The notes under the pieces were generated by a model that was not told where the DNA came from, did no database searches, and worked only from the letters and a program-made list of their open reading frames with translations. DNA of 64,000 nucleotides from Rhodobacteraceae bacterium M382 (GTDB taxonomy: Bacteria > Pseudomonadota > Alphaproteobacteria > Rhodobacterales > Rhodobacteraceae), in assembly GCA_025141015.1 (NCBI GenBank), contig CP081098.1, positions 3,044,501 through 3,108,500 on the forward strand, in the 5' to 3' direction. Shown here piece by piece: positions 34,714 through 46,249 of the stretch. A program made the position numbers and the translations under genes. Positions within the stretch are counted from its first letter, which is position 1; each line of letters starts with the position of its first letter.

Positions 34714-35460
34714 TTAAAAATACACATCCGCCGCCGGGATAGTGACCCGACCTTTGGCCGTGTTTAGGACAAGGTTGCCAGCACCGTCCACTGTCTCAAA
34801 TGTCCCAACTGTTTCTGACGTGGCGGTGCGGGCCGAAATCACTTCGCCCAACTTCGCCGCACGGGCCAACCAGGCGGTCCGGATCGGGGCAAACCCATAG
34901 GTCGTGAATTGGGTTTCGTAATGGTGATAGGCGTCCGCCAGAGCGTCCAGAAAGCTTTCTGGATCGACCTGAACACCAGTTTCCGACATCAATGACACCG
35001 GCCACACCGATCCGGGTTCCAGCCAGTCGCTGGGCGGGGTCTGGACCAGATTGACGCCGATCCCGATCGCAAGATGGGTGACACCACCCCCATGGCCCGC
35101 GCTTTCCAGCAGGATTCCGGCCAGCTTGCCACCATTCAGCAGCACGTCATTGGGCCATTTCAACGCCAGCCCTTCGCTGCGTCCTGTGACCGTCACACAG
35201 GCATCATACAGCGCAAGCGCCGCAACAAAGCTGCGCAGGGCCACCTGTTCGGGGGGCTCTTGGGGGCGCAGCACCAGCGTGGCGGCCAAATTTCCGGTTG
35301 GATCATTCCAGGCCCGGCCCCGTCGGCCACGCCCCTTGGTCTGGCGCAGCGCCAGAATCCATTCCGGTCCGGCCAGCGTGGGCGCAATGCGCGCGGCCTC
35401 ATCCAACGTGCTGTCGACTTCGGTCAACACCCGTTTGCCATACCCCTGCGGCCAGCTCAT
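34714..35460 (-). CDS. birA: Biotin--[acetyl-CoA-carboxylase] ligase
   Basis: Attaches biotin to carboxylase carrier domains, and is the expected ligase for MccA in this window. The 248-residue protein has the biotinyl-AMP loop TKGRGRRGRAW near 41-51 and the core LKWPNDVLLNGGKLAGIL near 103-120. There is no N-terminal helix-turn-helix, so it is the mono-functional type without biotin-repressor role. It lies 69 bp after nuoN, with a terminator in between. Confidence 0.93.
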   Translation of the reverse strand: MSWPQGYGKRVLTEVDSTLDEAARIAPTLAGPEWILALRQTKGRGRRGRAWNDPTGNLAATLVLRPQEPPEQVALRSFVAALALYDACVTVTGRSEGLALKWPNDVLLNGGKLAGILLESAGHGGGVTHLAIGIGVNLVQTPPSDWLEPGSVWPVSLMSETGVQVDPESFLDALADAYHHYETQFTTYGFAPIRTAWLARAAKLGEVISARTATSETVGTFETVDGAGNLVLNTAKGRVTIPAADVYF

Positions 35461-35480
35461 TTCATGTCCCTCCTACGGCA

Positions 35481-35505
35481 AAAGGCCCGGTCGCCTGACC
35501 GGGCC
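35481..35505 (-). terminator. Rho-independent terminator of the nuo operon
   Basis: GGCCCGGTC (35484-35492) pairs with GACCGGGCC (35497-35505), loop GCCT. Read on the minus strand the 9-bp stem is followed by TTTTGCC. It is about 25 bp past nuoN and separates the nuo operon from birA-coaX-rnj, although birA starts so close that read-through is likely. Confidence 0.78.
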
Positions 35506-35529
35506 CTTGCAGTTTGACTGATCGCTTGA

Positions 35530-36969
35530 TCAGTTGACAAGCGTTGCCGCCGCAGAAGCCGCAGCTCCTTCGACACCAAACATGTTGACGATCCCCAACA
35601 GCATGACCGCTGCCGACCCCATCAGGAACACCCACAGCACCGGCGATGCGTTGCGATCCAGTTCGTCGCTCTCTTCGCCAAAGTACATGTAGTAGACAAT
35701 GCGCAGATAATAGAACGCCCCAATCACGGAGGCCACAACACCGGCAACCGCCAGCCAGGCCAGACCCGCGTCATAGGCCGCACGCAGCACATACAATTTG
35801 CCAAAGAACCCCAGCATCGGCGGAACACCGGCCAGCGAAAACAACAGGATCAGCATCGCCAACGCCTTGCCCGGCTCACGCTTGGCATAGGAATTCAGGG
35901 CGGTGATGTCGGTGATCGGTTTGCCATCTTTTTCCAGCATCAGAATAAAGGCAAAGGTGCCGACGTTCATGGTCACATAGATCGCCATATAGACCAGCAG
36001 CGCCTGCACGCCAAAGGCGGTTCCGGCGGCCAGCCCCATCAGGGCATACCCCATATGGGCAATCGACGAAAACGCCATCAGCCGTTTGATATCACGCTGT
36101 CCGATCGCCGCGACGGCCCCCAGGAACATCGACAACAGCGACAACAGCGCGATCACCTGGCTCCAGTCGGCCACGGCCAATCCGAACGCATCATGCATGA
36201 CACGGGCGAACAGACCCATGGCGGCCATTTTTGGCGCGGTGGCAAAGAAGGCCGTCACCGGAGTGGGCGAGCCTTCGTAAACGTCCGGGGTCCACATGTG
36301 GAACGGCACTGCCGACACTTTGAACGCCAGCCCCGAGATCAGGAAGACGAGGCCAAACAGCAAGCCAATGGTAACTTCGCCGTGCTGGGCAACCTGGATG
36401 ATACCGGTGAACTTGGTTGTCCCGGCAAAGCCATAGACCAGCGACGCACCATACAACAGCAGACCAGAGGACAAAGCCCCCAGCACAAAGTATTTGAGCC
36501 CGGCCTCGGTCGATTTGACGCTGTCCCGGCGCAAGGCAGCGACGACGTACAACGCCAGCGATTGCAGCTCCAGCCCCATGTACAGCGACATCAGATCGCC
36601 GGCCGACACCATCATCATCATGCCGACAGCAGCCAGCGCCACCAGCAGCGGATATTCAAACCGCAGCAGATCGCGACGCGACATGTATTCCTGGCTCATG
36701 ACCAGCACAGCAGCGGCCGACAGCAGGATGGTCACCTTGGCAAAGCGGGCGAACCCGTCATCGACGAACATGCCGCCAAAGGCCTCGTGAGTACCATTGC
36801 CATTTGTGGCAATCCACAACGCCAGCGCGGCCATCAGGCCCCCGGTGGTCCAGACCAGCAGCGGGCCCAGTTTGTCCTTGCCGGTGTAAACGGCCGCGAT
36901 CAGCGCCAGCATGGCGTAAACGGCCAGAATGACCTCTGGCAGGATTACGGAAAGATCAGCTTGGATCAT
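35530..36969 (-). CDS. nuoN: NADH-quinone oxidoreductase subunit N
   Basis: Antiporter-like proton-pumping membrane subunit of complex I. The 479 residues give about 14 transmembrane helices. Family landmarks are [31 protein letters not shown] (Mrp/ND2-type core, about 220-250), with its conserved Lys, and [22 protein letters not shown] near 292-313. It is the last gene of the operon, 14 bp after nuoM. Confidence 0.97.
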   Translation of the reverse strand: MIQADLSVILPEVILAVYAMLALIAAVYTGKDKLGPLLVWTTGGLMAALALWIATNGNGTHEAFGGMFVDDGFARFAKVTILLSAAAVLVMSQEYMSRRDLLRFEYPLLVALAAVGMMMMVSAGDLMSLYMGLELQSLALYVVAALRRDSVKSTEAGLKYFVLGALSSGLLLYGASLVYGFAGTTKFTGIIQVAQHGEVTIGLLFGLVFLISGLAFKVSAVPFHMWTPDVYEGSPTPVTAFFATAPKMAAMGLFARVMHDAFGLAVADWSQVIALLSLLSMFLGAVAAIGQRDIKRLMAFSSIAHMGYALMGLAAGTAFGVQALLVYMAIYVTMNVGTFAFILMLEKDGKPITDITALNSYAKREPGKALAMLILLFSLAGVPPMLGFFGKLYVLRAAYDAGLAWLAVAGVVASVIGAFYYLRIVYYMYFGEESDELDRNASPVLWVFLMGSAAVMLLGIVNMFGVEGAAASAAATLVN

Positions 36970-36983
36970 TTCTTCCTGGCTCC

Positions 36984-38534
36984 TTAATGCGAGGCAGCAA
37001 CGGCGGGCGCAGCGTGATCTGCTGCTGCTGCCAGTGATGCGTCAAAGTTCGAAATCAGCGCGGTGGTCGATGGGCTGATGATGTCGGTGACGACTGCGGG
37101 GTACACACCCAACAGGATGGTCATCACGATCAGCGGCGCAAAGATCAACCGTTCGCGGGTGCTCAGATCCAGAATGCCCTTCAGGCTTTCCTTGATCAGA
37201 TCGCCAAAGACAACCCGGCGATACAGCCACAACGCGTAGCCAGCCGAGAAGATGACACCGGTTGCGGCGACAGCCGTCACCCAGGTGTTCTTCTGGAACG
37301 CCCCCATCAGGGTCAGGAATTCACCGACGAACCCGGAGGTGCCCGGCAGACCGACGTTGCCCATGGTAAAGAACATGAACACCAATGCGTATGCCGGCAT
37401 CCGGATCACCAGACCACCATAGGCGTCGATGTCGCGGGTGTGCATCCGGTCATAGATCACCCCAACCGCCAAGAAGAGCGCGGCGGAAATGAACCCGTGG
37501 CTGAGCATCTGAAAGATGGCCCCATCGATCCCCTGCTGGTTTGCAGCAAAGATCCCCATGGTGACAAACCCCATATGCGCGACCGACGAATAGGCGATCA
37601 GCTTCTTCATGTCTTCCTGAACGATCGCGACCAAGGACGTATAGACGATGGCAATTGCCGACATCCACAGGACCAGATCGGTCATCACTTCGGCCCCGAC
37701 AGGGAACATCGGCAGGCTGAACCGCAGGAAGCCATAACCCCCCATCTTCAACAGGATCGCAGCCAGCACGACGGAGCCGGCAGTCGGTGCCTGCACGTGT
37801 GCGTCCGGCAACCAGGTGTGCACCGGCCACATCGGCATTTTCACCGCAAAGCTGGCAAAGAAGGCCAGGAACAGCAGCGTCTGCATGCCGCCCACGATCT
37901 GGATCCCCAGGATCGAGAAGTCATCAAAGGCAAACTGATGTGTCAGCAGGCTTTCGATGTCGGTGGTGCCCGCGTCCGAGAACATGGCAACCATCGCCAC
38001 CAGCATCAGCACCGAGCCGAGGAAGGTATAGAGGAAGAATTTGAACGATGCATAGATCCGGTTTGCACCGCCCCAGATGCCGATGATCAGGAACATCGGG
38101 ATCAGGCCCGCTTCAAAGAACAGGTAGAACAGCACCAGATCCAGCGCCATGAAAACGCCCAGCATCAGGGTTTCCAGCAGCAGGAATGCAATCATGTATT
38201 CCTTGACGCGGCTGGTCACATTCCAGCTGGCCAGAATGGTCAGCGGCATGATGAAGGTGGTCAGCATCACGAACAGAACCGAAATCCCGTCGACGCCCAT
38301 TTTGTACTTCAGGCCCAGCAGCCATTCGGTTTCTTCAACCATCTGAAAGCCGGTATTGGCCGGGTCGAACCCGGTATAGATGCCGATCGACACCAAAAAG
38401 GTGATCGTGGTGGCAAAGAGCGCGGCCCATTTGGCGTTGCGTTGTGCCGCCTCATCCTCGCCGCGCAGGAACAGGGCCAGAATGGCCGCCGCAAGCGCCG
38501 GGATGAAAGTGACAATAGAAAGGAGATTGTCCAT
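36984..38534 (-). CDS. nuoM: NADH-quinone oxidoreductase subunit M
   Basis: Antiporter-like proton-pumping subunit (ND4 type) of complex I. Of 516 residues, about 14 transmembrane helices are visible. The core [34 protein letters not shown] lies near 235-268 and [22 protein letters not shown] near 315-336; the Glu in [11 protein letters not shown] near 132-142 matches the pumping-channel Glu. The start overlaps the nuoL stop by 1 bp. Confidence 0.97.
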   Translation of the reverse strand: MDNLLSIVTFIPALAAAILALFLRGEDEAAQRNAKWAALFATTITFLVSIGIYTGFDPANTGFQMVEETEWLLGLKYKMGVDGISVLFVMLTTFIMPLTILASWNVTSRVKEYMIAFLLLETLMLGVFMALDLVLFYLFFEAGLIPMFLIIGIWGGANRIYASFKFFLYTFLGSVLMLVAMVAMFSDAGTTDIESLLTHQFAFDDFSILGIQIVGGMQTLLFLAFFASFAVKMPMWPVHTWLPDAHVQAPTAGSVVLAAILLKMGGYGFLRFSLPMFPVGAEVMTDLVLWMSAIAIVYTSLVAIVQEDMKKLIAYSSVAHMGFVTMGIFAANQQGIDGAIFQMLSHGFISAALFLAVGVIYDRMHTRDIDAYGGLVIRMPAYALVFMFFTMGNVGLPGTSGFVGEFLTLMGAFQKNTWVTAVAATGVIFSAGYALWLYRRVVFGDLIKESLKGILDLSTRERLIFAPLIVMTILLGVYPAVVTDIISPSTTALISNFDASLAAAADHAAPAVAASH

Positions 38535-40591
38535 CAGTGCGCTCCTCCGCCGATCGACATCCAGGTGACCAGGGCAGCAATACCCAGCACCATCCAGAAG
38601 GCATATGTGAAGATGAAACCCGACTGTGCGCGACCGGCGAGGCGGGTAAAGAAGGGAACGATCCCCATCGCGACCCCATTCAGGAAGCCGTCGATGGTAT
38701 TGCCGTCACCGCGCTTCCACAGGAAGCGGCCAATGGCCAACGCGGGTTTGACAAAGATCGCGTCATAGAGCTCGTCAAAGTACCATTTGTTCAAAAGGAA
38801 CTGATAGAGCGGCTGGAAGTTGGTGGCCAGACGATGTGGCAGCGACGGGTTCCAGATGTAGAACCACAGAGCCATGATCAGACCGCCCAGCATTGCGATG
38901 AATGGCGAAACCTTGACCCAGGCCGGTGCGGCATGCGCATCGTCCAGAACATGGTTGTCAGGGCTGATGTAAATGGCACCCTCACCCGGCTTCCCGGCGA
39001 ATTTGATCGCATGGGCATCGCCCTTGTCACCGCCACCGCCGTGGCTGTCGGCAGAAGCTTCGGCGACCGGGATGCCATAGAATTTGGCGACGTTTTCGGT
39101 ATAGCCAAAGAACGACTTGTACCACAGCATACCCGAGAAAATTGCGCCCAAGGCAAGAACACCCAGCGGGATCAACATGGTCATCGGGCTTTCATGCGCG
39201 TGATCATGCGTGTGCTTGTCGCCGCGCGGTGTGCCAAAGAAGGTCATGAAGATCAAACGCCAGCTGTAGAAGGACGTGAACGCAGCCGCAGTCACCAGCA
39301 ACCAGAAGCCATAGGAAGATCCGCCGGCATAGGCGCTTTCGATGATCGCATCCTTGGACAGGAACCCGGCAAACCCGATGGTGGTCATCGGAATACCAAC
39401 GCCGGTGATGGCCAGCGTGCCGATCATCATCGCCCAATAGGTATAAGGGATCTTTTTGCGCAGACCGCCATAATTCCGCATGTCCTGTTCGTGATGCATT
39501 GCATGGATCACCGAACCGGCCCCCAGGAACAGCATCGCCTTGAAAAAGGCGTGGGTGAACAGGTGGAACATGGCCGCGCTATACATGCCAACGCCGGCCG
39601 CAACGAACATATAGCCCAGCTGCGAACAGGTCGAATAGGCGATCACGCGTTTGATGTCGTTCTGCACCAGACCGACAGTGGCAGCAAAGAATGCCGTGGT
39701 GGCGCCGAGCACAGTGATAAACGCAGTGGCCGTTTCGGCGTATTCCATCAGCGGCGACATGCGGCAGACCAGGAACACACCCGCGGTCACCATGGTCGCG
39801 GCGTGGATCAGCGCCGACACAGGCGTCGGACCTTCCATCGCGTCCGGCAACCATGTGTGCAGGATCAGCTGCGCCGATTTACCCATCGCGCCGATGAACA
39901 GCAGGATGCAAACCAGATCAGCTGCGTTCCAGTCGGTCCACAGGAAGTTGACAACCGTCTCGTCCAGCACCGGAGCCGCGGCAAAAATGTCGCTCAGGTT
40001 GATGCTGTCAGTCAGGAAGAACAGGGCAAAGATCCCCAGCGCAAAGCCAAAGTCACCAACCCGGTTGACGATGAACGCCTTCATCGCGGCGGCGTTGGCC
40101 GTCGGCTTGCGATAGTAGAACCCGATCAGAAGATATGACGCAACGCCCACACCTTCCCAGCCAAAGAACATCTGAACCAGATTGTCCGAGGTGACCAGCA
40201 TCAGCATGGCAAAGGTAAAGAACGACAGATACGCAAAGAAGCGCGGCTTATAGCTTTCGCCCGGACGCCACTGTGGATCGTCGGCCATATAGCCAAACGA
40301 ATACAGGTGCACCAGCGACGATACCGTGGTGATCACGATCAGCATGATCGCCGTCAGACGGTCCAGACGGATCGACCAGGAGGTCGACAGCGACCCGCTT
40401 TCGATCCAGCGCAGGATTTCGATCGTCTGCGTGTGCCCGTCAAAGGTCAGGAACACGACCCAGCTGAGCAAAGCCGACAGGAACAGCAGACCGGTGGCGG
40501 TCCACATGGCGGCCTTTTCGCCGATGAACTTCCAGCCGAACCCGCACAGCAGCGCGCCCACCAGAGGGGCAAAGAGGAGTGTGGTTTCCAT
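38534..40591 (-). CDS. nuoL: NADH-quinone oxidoreductase subunit L
   Basis: Distal antiporter-like subunit (ND5 type), whose long lateral helix braces the membrane arm. At 685 residues it is longer than E. coli NuoL (613). The core [35 protein letters not shown] is near 240-274. A hydrophilic His/Gly/Asp-rich loop (about 515-575, including [11 protein letters not shown]) accounts for part of the extra length; I judge it a soluble insert between late helices. It overlaps nuoM by 1 bp. Confidence 0.97.
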   Translation of the reverse strand: METTLLFAPLVGALLCGFGWKFIGEKAAMWTATGLLFLSALLSWVVFLTFDGHTQTIEILRWIESGSLSTSWSIRLDRLTAIMLIVITTVSSLVHLYSFGYMADDPQWRPGESYKPRFFAYLSFFTFAMLMLVTSDNLVQMFFGWEGVGVASYLLIGFYYRKPTANAAAMKAFIVNRVGDFGFALGIFALFFLTDSINLSDIFAAAPVLDETVVNFLWTDWNAADLVCILLFIGAMGKSAQLILHTWLPDAMEGPTPVSALIHAATMVTAGVFLVCRMSPLMEYAETATAFITVLGATTAFFAATVGLVQNDIKRVIAYSTCSQLGYMFVAAGVGMYSAAMFHLFTHAFFKAMLFLGAGSVIHAMHHEQDMRNYGGLRKKIPYTYWAMMIGTLAITGVGIPMTTIGFAGFLSKDAIIESAYAGGSSYGFWLLVTAAAFTSFYSWRLIFMTFFGTPRGDKHTHDHAHESPMTMLIPLGVLALGAIFSGMLWYKSFFGYTENVAKFYGIPVAEASADSHGGGGDKGDAHAIKFAGKPGEGAIYISPDNHVLDDAHAAPAWVKVSPFIAMLGGLIMALWFYIWNPSLPHRLATNFQPLYQFLLNKWYFDELYDAIFVKPALAIGRFLWKRGDGNTIDGFLNGVAMGIVPFFTRLAGRAQSGFIFTYAFWMVLGIAALVTWMSIGGGAH

Positions 40592-40598
40592 GATGTCC

Positions 40599-40904
40599 TT
40601 ACCCCTTCATCACGTTGATGTCTTCGACCGCGATCGTTCCGCGGTTCCGGAAGAAACAGACCAGAATGGCCAGGCCAATGGCAGCCTCGGCCGCGGCCAC
40701 GGTCAGAACAAAGAGCGTAAAGACCTGCCCCACCAGATCGCCCAAAAAGGACGAAAAGGCGACGAGGTTGATGTTCACTGCGAGCAGCATCAATTCGATG
40801 CTCATCAGCAGGATGATCACGTTCTTGCGGTTCAGGAAGAGACCGAAGATGCCGATGACGAACAAAGTCGCCGCGACGGTTAGATAATGTTCAAGTCCGA
40901 TCAT
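40599..40904 (-). CDS. nuoK: NADH-quinone oxidoreductase subunit K
   Basis: A 101-residue three-helix subunit (ND4L type) forming part of the fourth proton channel. The membrane Glu residues are in [16 protein letters not shown] near 34-49 and [13 protein letters not shown] near 70-82. The start, [21 protein letters not shown] (residues 2-22), is standard. It lies between nuoJ and nuoL with 4-7 bp spacing. Confidence 0.97.
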   Translation of the reverse strand: MIGLEHYLTVAATLFVIGIFGLFLNRKNVIILLMSIELMLLAVNINLVAFSSFLGDLVGQVFTLFVLTVAAAEAAIGLAILVCFFRNRGTIAVEDINVMKG

Positions 40905-40908
40905 TGCC

Positions 40909-41511
40909 TCAAAGCCCCTGCCCCGGTTTCACGTCCTTGAGTTCCATCGCGGTCGCCGGGTCACGCATCATCTGGGCGATGATATCCTGACGTTTGATGT
41001 CGGTGCGATGGCGCAGGGTCAGCACGATGGCGCCGATCATGGCGACCAGCAGGATCAGACCCGCCAGTTGGAACAGAAGGAAATATTGGTCGTAAATGAT
41101 GAGGCCAAGCGCCTCGGTGTTGTGACGGTCGACGGGAACCGGCTGGGCCAGTTGCTCGGCGGCGCCATGCGCGCTCTCCCAGGCACCAAATGCCATGACG
41201 AACTGCATCAGGATCACCAGACCGATGAGCAGCGCCAATGGCATATAGCGGGCCATCTCGGCCTTCAGCTCGGCAAAGTCCACGTCCAGCATCATCACCA
41301 CAAACAGGAACAGCACCGCGACCGCGCCAACGTAGACGATGACCAGCAGCATGGCGACGAATTCCGCGCCCAGCAGAACAAACAGCCCCGCCGCAGAGAT
41401 AAAGCTCAGGATCAGCCACAGAACCGAATGCACAGGCTGACGGCTGATCACGGTGAACAGCCCGCCGGTGATGGCGCTGATGGCGAAGAGGTAAAAGGCA
41501 AATACGCTCAT
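40909..41511 (-). CDS. nuoJ: NADH-quinone oxidoreductase subunit J
   Basis: A 200-residue five-helix membrane subunit (ND6 type) linking quinone-site changes to proton pumping. The conserved [17 protein letters not shown], which forms the pi-bulge helix, is near 59-75. Its ATG overlaps the stop of the carboxymuconolactone-decarboxylase-like gene by 4 bp, so that gene is translationally coupled to it. Confidence 0.96.
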   Translation of the reverse strand: MSVFAFYLFAISAITGGLFTVISRQPVHSVLWLILSFISAAGLFVLLGAEFVAMLLVIVYVGAVAVLFLFVVMMLDVDFAELKAEMARYMPLALLIGLVILMQFVMAFGAWESAHGAAEQLAQPVPVDRHNTEALGLIIYDQYFLLFQLAGLILLVAMIGAIVLTLRHRTDIKRQDIIAQMMRDPATAMELKDVKPGQGL

Positions 41512-41927
41512 GTCTCATCGTCCCCTTTTTCGCCCATGGCCTCCTGCGCCAATTCCAGCGCCCGGGTCATGGCCGGGATGCCGGCAAACACCGACATCTG
41601 TCCGATCGCTTCCACGATCTCTTGTTTCTTGGCACCGGCCTCGACAGCGTGGCGCACGGTCTGACGCACGGCTGTATCTGCCTGCGCGCCCTGCATGGTC
41701 AGCCCCGCCAGCGTCAGCAACAGGCGGGTCTTGGCATCCAGACCGTCCTTGTTGACGGTCTTGCCGAACATCATTTCCATGACCTCTTTGGGCATGGTCG
41801 GCCAGAGCGCCTCAAACCCCTTGAACGCGTCGGTGGGAGAGAATTTCTCCATCGCCGGGTTCATGGCTTTGGCCATCTCCTGGGCCTGGGCCATCATGGC
41901 CTCGAATGGGTTACGCGGATCTGTCAT
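41508..41927 (-). CDS. Carboxymuconolactone decarboxylase-like (AhpD-fold) protein in nuo operon
   Basis: A 139-residue helical protein. The half [56 protein letters not shown], about residues 65-120, matches the CMD/AhpD fold, but the CxxC redox pair of AhpD peroxidases is absent. The N-terminal 50 residues carry a Met-rich amphipathic segment ([22 protein letters not shown]). It overlaps nuoI (4 bp, upstream) and nuoJ (4 bp, downstream). Role in complex I expression or assembly is only inference from the position. Confidence 0.8.
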   Translation of the reverse strand: MTDPRNPFEAMMAQAQEMAKAMNPAMEKFSPTDAFKGFEALWPTMPKEVMEMMFGKTVNKDGLDAKTRLLLTLAGLTMQGAQADTAVRQTVRHAVEAGAKKQEIVEAIGQMSVFAGIPAMTRALELAQEAMGEKGDDET

Positions 41928-42418
41928 CGGTACGGCGCGTCTATTTCCAGATTGCGGGCAATCTCGGCTTCCCAGCGGTCGCCGTTGGCCAACAGCTTGT
42001 CCTTGTCGTAAAACAGCTCTTCGCGCGTTTCGGTGGCAAATTCGAAATTCGGCCCCTCGACAATCGCATCCACCGGGCAGGCTTCCTGACAGAAGCCACA
42101 GTAGATGCATTTGGTCATGTCGATGTCATAGCGCGTGGTGCGGCGGCTGCCATCATCGCGGGGTTCCGCGTCGATGGTGATTGCCTGCGCCGGGCAGATC
42201 GCTTCGCACAGTTTGCAGGCAATGCAGCGTTCTTCGCCATTGGGATAGCGGCGCAGCGCGTGTTCACCGCGGAACCGGGGCGACAACGGCCCCTTTTCAT
42301 GCGGATAATTCAGCGTCGCCTTGGGGGCAAAGAAGTACTTCAGCCCCAATTTCATGCCGACCCAAAAATCCTGAAGCAGGAAATATTTGGCGGCGCGGGT
42401 ATAGTCGATGTTCGCCAT
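41924..42418 (-). CDS. nuoI: NADH-quinone oxidoreductase subunit I
   Basis: Peripheral-arm ferredoxin-like subunit holding clusters N6a and N6b. The 164 residues include two CxxCxxCxxxCP motifs: [12 protein letters not shown] near 62-73 and [12 protein letters not shown] near 101-112. It ends in a 4-bp overlap with the CMD-like gene and lies 3 bp after nuoH. Confidence 0.97.
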   Translation of the reverse strand: MANIDYTRAAKYFLLQDFWVGMKLGLKYFFAPKATLNYPHEKGPLSPRFRGEHALRRYPNGEERCIACKLCEAICPAQAITIDAEPRDDGSRRTTRYDIDMTKCIYCGFCQEACPVDAIVEGPNFEFATETREELFYDKDKLLANGDRWEAEIARNLEIDAPYR

Positions 42419-42421
42419 TGA

Positions 42422-43459
42422 TCAGCCCCCCACGGTCCAGCGGGCGAAGATGCCCCAGAACCAGTCAAATTTTGCAGCAAAGGATACGAACACGACCCAG
42501 AACAGCGAGAATGGCAGGAATACTTTCCACCCCAGACGCATCAGCTGGTCATAGCGGTACCGCGGCGTGATCGCCTTGACCATTGCGAAGAGGAAGAAGA
42601 AGAACGCCATCTTGCCCACCATCCACAGGACGCCATCAGGCAGACCCGGGATCGGCGACAGCCAACCACCAAAGAACAGCAGCGAGATCAGCGCACACAT
42701 CAGGAAGATCGCGATGTATTCACCAGCCATGAACAGCAGGAACATGGTGGCCGAATATTCCACCTGGTAGCCCGCGACCAGTTCGGATTCCGCTTCGGGA
42801 AGGTCGAACGGTGGGCGATTGGTTTCGGCCAGCGCCGAGATGAAGAACAGGAACACCATCGGGAAATGCGGGATCCAATACCAGTTCAGCAGACCCAGGT
42901 TACCGTCCTGCGCACGCACGATGTCACCAAAGTTCATCGAGCCTGTAGAGATGATTACCCCAACAATGATCAAACCGATCGAGACCTCATACGAGATCAT
43001 CTGAGCCGCAGATCGCAACGAACCAAGGAACGGATATTTCGAGTTCGACGCCCAACCGCCCATGATCACGCCGTATACCTCGAGCGAGGAAACCGCAAAA
43101 ACATAGAGGATCGCAACGTTGATGTCCGACAGCACCCAGCCGTCGTTGAACGGGATAACCGCCCAGGCGATCATGGCCAGCACAAAGCTGGTCAATGGGG
43201 CCAGGATGAACACAGAGCGGTCGGCACCGGCGGGAATGACCACCTCTTTGACCACATATTTCAGCGCGTCCGCCACCGATTGCAGGATGCCAAAGACCCC
43301 CACAACATTGGGACCGCGCCGCATTTGAACAGCGGCCCAGATCTTGCGGTCGCCATAGACAAGAAACAGCAGCGAAATCATGACAAAGGCAACAACAGCA
43401 AGCACTTGCGCCAGTATCAAAATGGCGATGCCGCCTGGGGTGTTAAAGAAATCAGCCAT
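42422..43459 (-). CDS. nuoH: NADH-quinone oxidoreductase subunit H
   Basis: Membrane subunit (ND1 type) that forms the quinone chamber with NuoB and NuoD. The 345 residues have about eight helices. Conserved features: [21 protein letters not shown] near 42-62 and [28 protein letters not shown] near 209-236. Six bp separate it from the small lipoprotein gene upstream. Confidence 0.97.
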   Translation of the reverse strand: MADFFNTPGGIAILILAQVLAVVAFVMISLLFLVYGDRKIWAAVQMRRGPNVVGVFGILQSVADALKYVVKEVVIPAGADRSVFILAPLTSFVLAMIAWAVIPFNDGWVLSDINVAILYVFAVSSLEVYGVIMGGWASNSKYPFLGSLRSAAQMISYEVSIGLIIVGVIISTGSMNFGDIVRAQDGNLGLLNWYWIPHFPMVFLFFISALAETNRPPFDLPEAESELVAGYQVEYSATMFLLFMAGEYIAIFLMCALISLLFFGGWLSPIPGLPDGVLWMVGKMAFFFFLFAMVKAITPRYRYDQLMRLGWKVFLPFSLFWVVFVSFAAKFDWFWGIFARWTVGG

Positions 43460-43465
43460 AGGTCC

Positions 43466-43852
43466 TCACACCGTAGGTATTCCGTTTTCCTCGCAGTCCG
43501 CGACCACGACTTCGGCGTCGATGGTGCGCAAACCGCGCGGCAGGGAGGGCGAGATGGTGTAGACAGCATCAGCGGTCCAAACGCCACCCTCTTCATTCAA
43601 ATTTGTGCGCAAATGCCGCGCAAATCCGTAACCTCGGATCAACGCGTATTGCGCGGCTGCGCATTCAGCATAGTTATCTACATCGACGGGAGAATTTATG
43701 TCCGTCATCGACACATGAAACTGTACCAGATCACCCTCCAGCAGGCTGGTTTCAACTCCCTGATAGTTGGGAGAGAACCGCGTCACCTGATCTGACGGAC
43801 CTGGTTCGCAGGCCGCCAACAGCAAGGGCGATATGATCATAAGAAACTTCAT
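43466..43852 (-). CDS. Small lipoprotein of unknown function in nuo operon
   Basis: Not recognised. A 128-residue protein with a lipoprotein signal peptide, IISPLLLAAC (lipobox Cys15). The mature part contains two Cys and a mixed beta pattern (VVVADCEENG near the end). It overlaps the next small lipoprotein gene by 4 bp. The base composition is visibly less GC-rich than that of nuoG and nuoH, which suggests later insertion. Confidence 0.72.
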   Translation of the reverse strand: MKFLMIISPLLLAACEPGPSDQVTRFSPNYQGVETSLLEGDLVQFHVSMTDINSPVDVDNYAECAAAQYALIRGYGFARHLRTNLNEEGGVWTADAVYTISPSLPRGLRTIDAEVVVADCEENGIPTV

Positions 43853-44223
43853 TCACACATCAGTGTCGGTTTTCTGTATCCGACGACGACCCAATCATCC
43901 CCTTTGGGCTTGGCGATGAGGGTGTAGTTACAAGATGACGAAAATGGAACGTATGAAGTCGAGGTAGTTGTTGCAGTCGCCCATCCACTGCTGCCCGAAA
44001 TATACGTCGTTGAAGGCGTTGAAACTGGAACAACACCTGACGAATCAATCTGCCATTGGAACGCTCTAGCACCATCAGGCAAATCAAAAACACTCGCTGG
44101 TCTACCATAGTCCAGCATTGGTTCTGTTACTGAGCGCCCAACATAACCTTCCATAACCTGCGAAGCACATCCAGCCAGGCCGATTATGGTTATGAACGTC
44201 AATGTTTGAACCCAAAAACGCAT
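43849..44223 (-). CDS. Small lipoprotein of unknown function in nuo operon
   Basis: Not recognised. A 124-residue protein with signal peptide TFITIIGLAGC (lipobox Cys19). It has a Ser/Thr-rich stretch near 68-92 and a GYVGRSVTEPMLDYGRP motif (about 27-43) of the kind seen in small outer-membrane lipoproteins. The C-terminal half has two Cys residues. It is coupled to the downstream lipoprotein gene by a 4-bp overlap and starts 4 bp after nuoG; it too has relatively AT-rich codons. Confidence 0.72.
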   Translation of the reverse strand: MRFWVQTLTFITIIGLAGCASQVMEGYVGRSVTEPMLDYGRPASVFDLPDGARAFQWQIDSSGVVPVSTPSTTYISGSSGWATATTTSTSYVPFSSSCNYTLIAKPKGDDWVVVGYRKPTLMCE

Positions 44224-44227
44224 CTAT

Positions 44228-46246
44228 TTACTCCGCTGCGATCTTTTCGTTGTTGCGGGCTTTCGCTCCGGCAGACAGTTCGGCCATCAGTTCAGAGGCC
44301 CGCGCAATCGGGTTGGTCAGATAGAAATCCCGGACCGCGTTCACAAAGTCCGCCTTGCCCAAAGGCTCCAGCTCCAGCGCGTCGCCTTCGTTGGTTGGCA
44401 CCTGATCGATTTGGGCCAGATGCGGCACCGCTTCGATCAAAGCCGTGCGCAGCTGCGCCAGCGAGTCGAACGGCAGGGTCGCGCCCAGTTCGGCGCTGAG
44501 TGCGCGCAGGATCGCCCAGTTTTCCTTGGCCTCGCCCGGGGCGAACCCGGCGCGCATGGCCAATTGCGGACGTCCTTCGGTGTTGACGAACAACCCGTTT
44601 TCTTCGGTATAGGCGGCCCCCGGCAGGATCACATCGGCACGGTGTGCGCCGCGGTCGCCATGGCTGCCCTGGTAGATGACAAATGCACCATCGCCGATTT
44701 CGACTTCATCCGCGCCCAGGTTGTAAACAACCTCGGCCCCGTCGATGGCGGCCTCTACGCCGCCTTCGGTCACGGCACCGACGTCCATCGCACCGACACG
44801 ACCAGCTGCAGTGTGCAGCACCAGTAGTTTGGATTCCGTGTCAGCGGCAAATTTCTGAGCGTGTGCCAGAACCGCCAGACCGTCGGCCTCGCGCAGGGCG
44901 CCCTGCCCCACAATGACCAATGTCTCTTTGCCAATCGCGCCGGAATGATCGCCGCTGTGCAGCGCCTCAAGAGCGGCACGGTCGGTGCCCAGATGCGCAT
45001 AGTCATAGGTCAGGTCAACCGGCTGACCGACCAGCCCGATGTTGGCCCCATTCACCCAGGCCCGGCGAAGGCGTGAATTCAACACGGGTGCCTCGTCACG
45101 CGGGTTGGTGCCGATCAGCATGATGGCCTTGGCGCTGTCGATGTCTTCGATGGACGCCGTGCCGACATAGGCGGCACGATTGTCCAGCGGCAGACGCGCC
45201 TTGTCCGTGCGGCATTCAACCTTGCCGTCCAGTCCTTCGACCAGTTGTTTCAGCGCATATGCGGCCTCGGTCGGGACCAGATCCCCGATCAAACCTGCGA
45301 TCTTCTTGCCCTTCATGGCGGCGGCGGCGGCGGACAGGGCTTCGCCCCAGCTCGCTGGCTTCAACTTCCCATCGACCCGAATATAGGGACGGTCCAGACG
45401 TTGGCGCCGCAGCCCATCCCAGACAAAACGGGTTTTGTCTGAAATCCACTCTTCGTTCACGCCATCATGGTTGCGCGGCAGGATGCGTTTGACTTCACGG
45501 CCTTTGGTATCGACCCGGATATTGGAGCCAAGCGCGTCCATCACGTCGATGGTTTCGGTCTTGGTCAATTCCCATGGGCGGGCAGTAAAGGCATAGGGTT
45601 TGGACGTCAGCGCGCCAACCGGGCACAGGTCAATGATGTTGCCCTGCATGTTGGAATTCAGCGTTTGGTTCAGATAGCTGGTGATTTCCGCGTCTTCGCC
45701 ACGACCGGTCTGGCCCATCTGGTTGATCCCGGCCACTTCGGAGGTGAAGCGCACACAGCGGGTGCAACTGATGCAGCGGGTCATGGCGGTCGACACCAGC
45801 GGACCCAGGTCCAGATCGTCCACCGCGCGTTTGTGTTCCTTGAACCGGGACCCGGACAGGCCATAGGCCATTGCCTGATCCTGAAGGTCGCATTCGCCGC
45901 CCTGGTCGCAGATCGGGCAATCCAGCGGGTGGTTGATCAGCATGAATTCCATCACGCCTTCGCGGGCCTTTTTGACCATGGGCGAATTGGTTTTGACCAC
46001 CGGTGCCTGACCTTCGGGACCGGGGCGCAGGTCACGCACCTGCATGGCACAGGAGGCGGCGGGTTTGGGCGGGCCGCCCACGACTTCGACCAGACACATC
46101 CGGCAGTTGCCAGCAATCGACAAACGTTCGTGATAACAGAAACGCGGAATTTCCACGCCTGCTTCTTCACACGCCTGGATCAGGGTCATTGCCCCGTCCA
46201 CTTCGATCTCGGTTCCGTCAATATTGATCTTGCGGAGGTCAGACAT
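44228..46246 (-). CDS. nuoG: NADH-quinone oxidoreductase subunit G
   Basis: Largest peripheral-arm subunit, holding clusters N1b, N4 and N5. The 672 residues begin with a 2Fe-2S ferredoxin domain ([15 protein letters not shown] near 37-51), then [16 protein letters not shown] near 115-130 and [10 protein letters not shown] near 158-167, with CPVGAL later. The C-terminal half is the molybdopterin-oxidoreductase-like domain, without its cofactor, as usual. Confidence 0.97.
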   Translation of the reverse strand: MSDLRKINIDGTEIEVDGAMTLIQACEEAGVEIPRFCYHERLSIAGNCRMCLVEVVGGPPKPAASCAMQVRDLRPGPEGQAPVVKTNSPMVKKAREGVMEFMLINHPLDCPICDQGGECDLQDQAMAYGLSGSRFKEHKRAVDDLDLGPLVSTAMTRCISCTRCVRFTSEVAGINQMGQTGRGEDAEITSYLNQTLNSNMQGNIIDLCPVGALTSKPYAFTARPWELTKTETIDVMDALGSNIRVDTKGREVKRILPRNHDGVNEEWISDKTRFVWDGLRRQRLDRPYIRVDGKLKPASWGEALSAAAAAMKGKKIAGLIGDLVPTEAAYALKQLVEGLDGKVECRTDKARLPLDNRAAYVGTASIEDIDSAKAIMLIGTNPRDEAPVLNSRLRRAWVNGANIGLVGQPVDLTYDYAHLGTDRAALEALHSGDHSGAIGKETLVIVGQGALREADGLAVLAHAQKFAADTESKLLVLHTAAGRVGAMDVGAVTEGGVEAAIDGAEVVYNLGADEVEIGDGAFVIYQGSHGDRGAHRADVILPGAAYTEENGLFVNTEGRPQLAMRAGFAPGEAKENWAILRALSAELGATLPFDSLAQLRTALIEAVPHLAQIDQVPTNEGDALELEPLGKADFVNAVRDFYLTNPIARASELMAELSAGAKARNNEKIAAE

Positions 46247-46249
46247 GGT

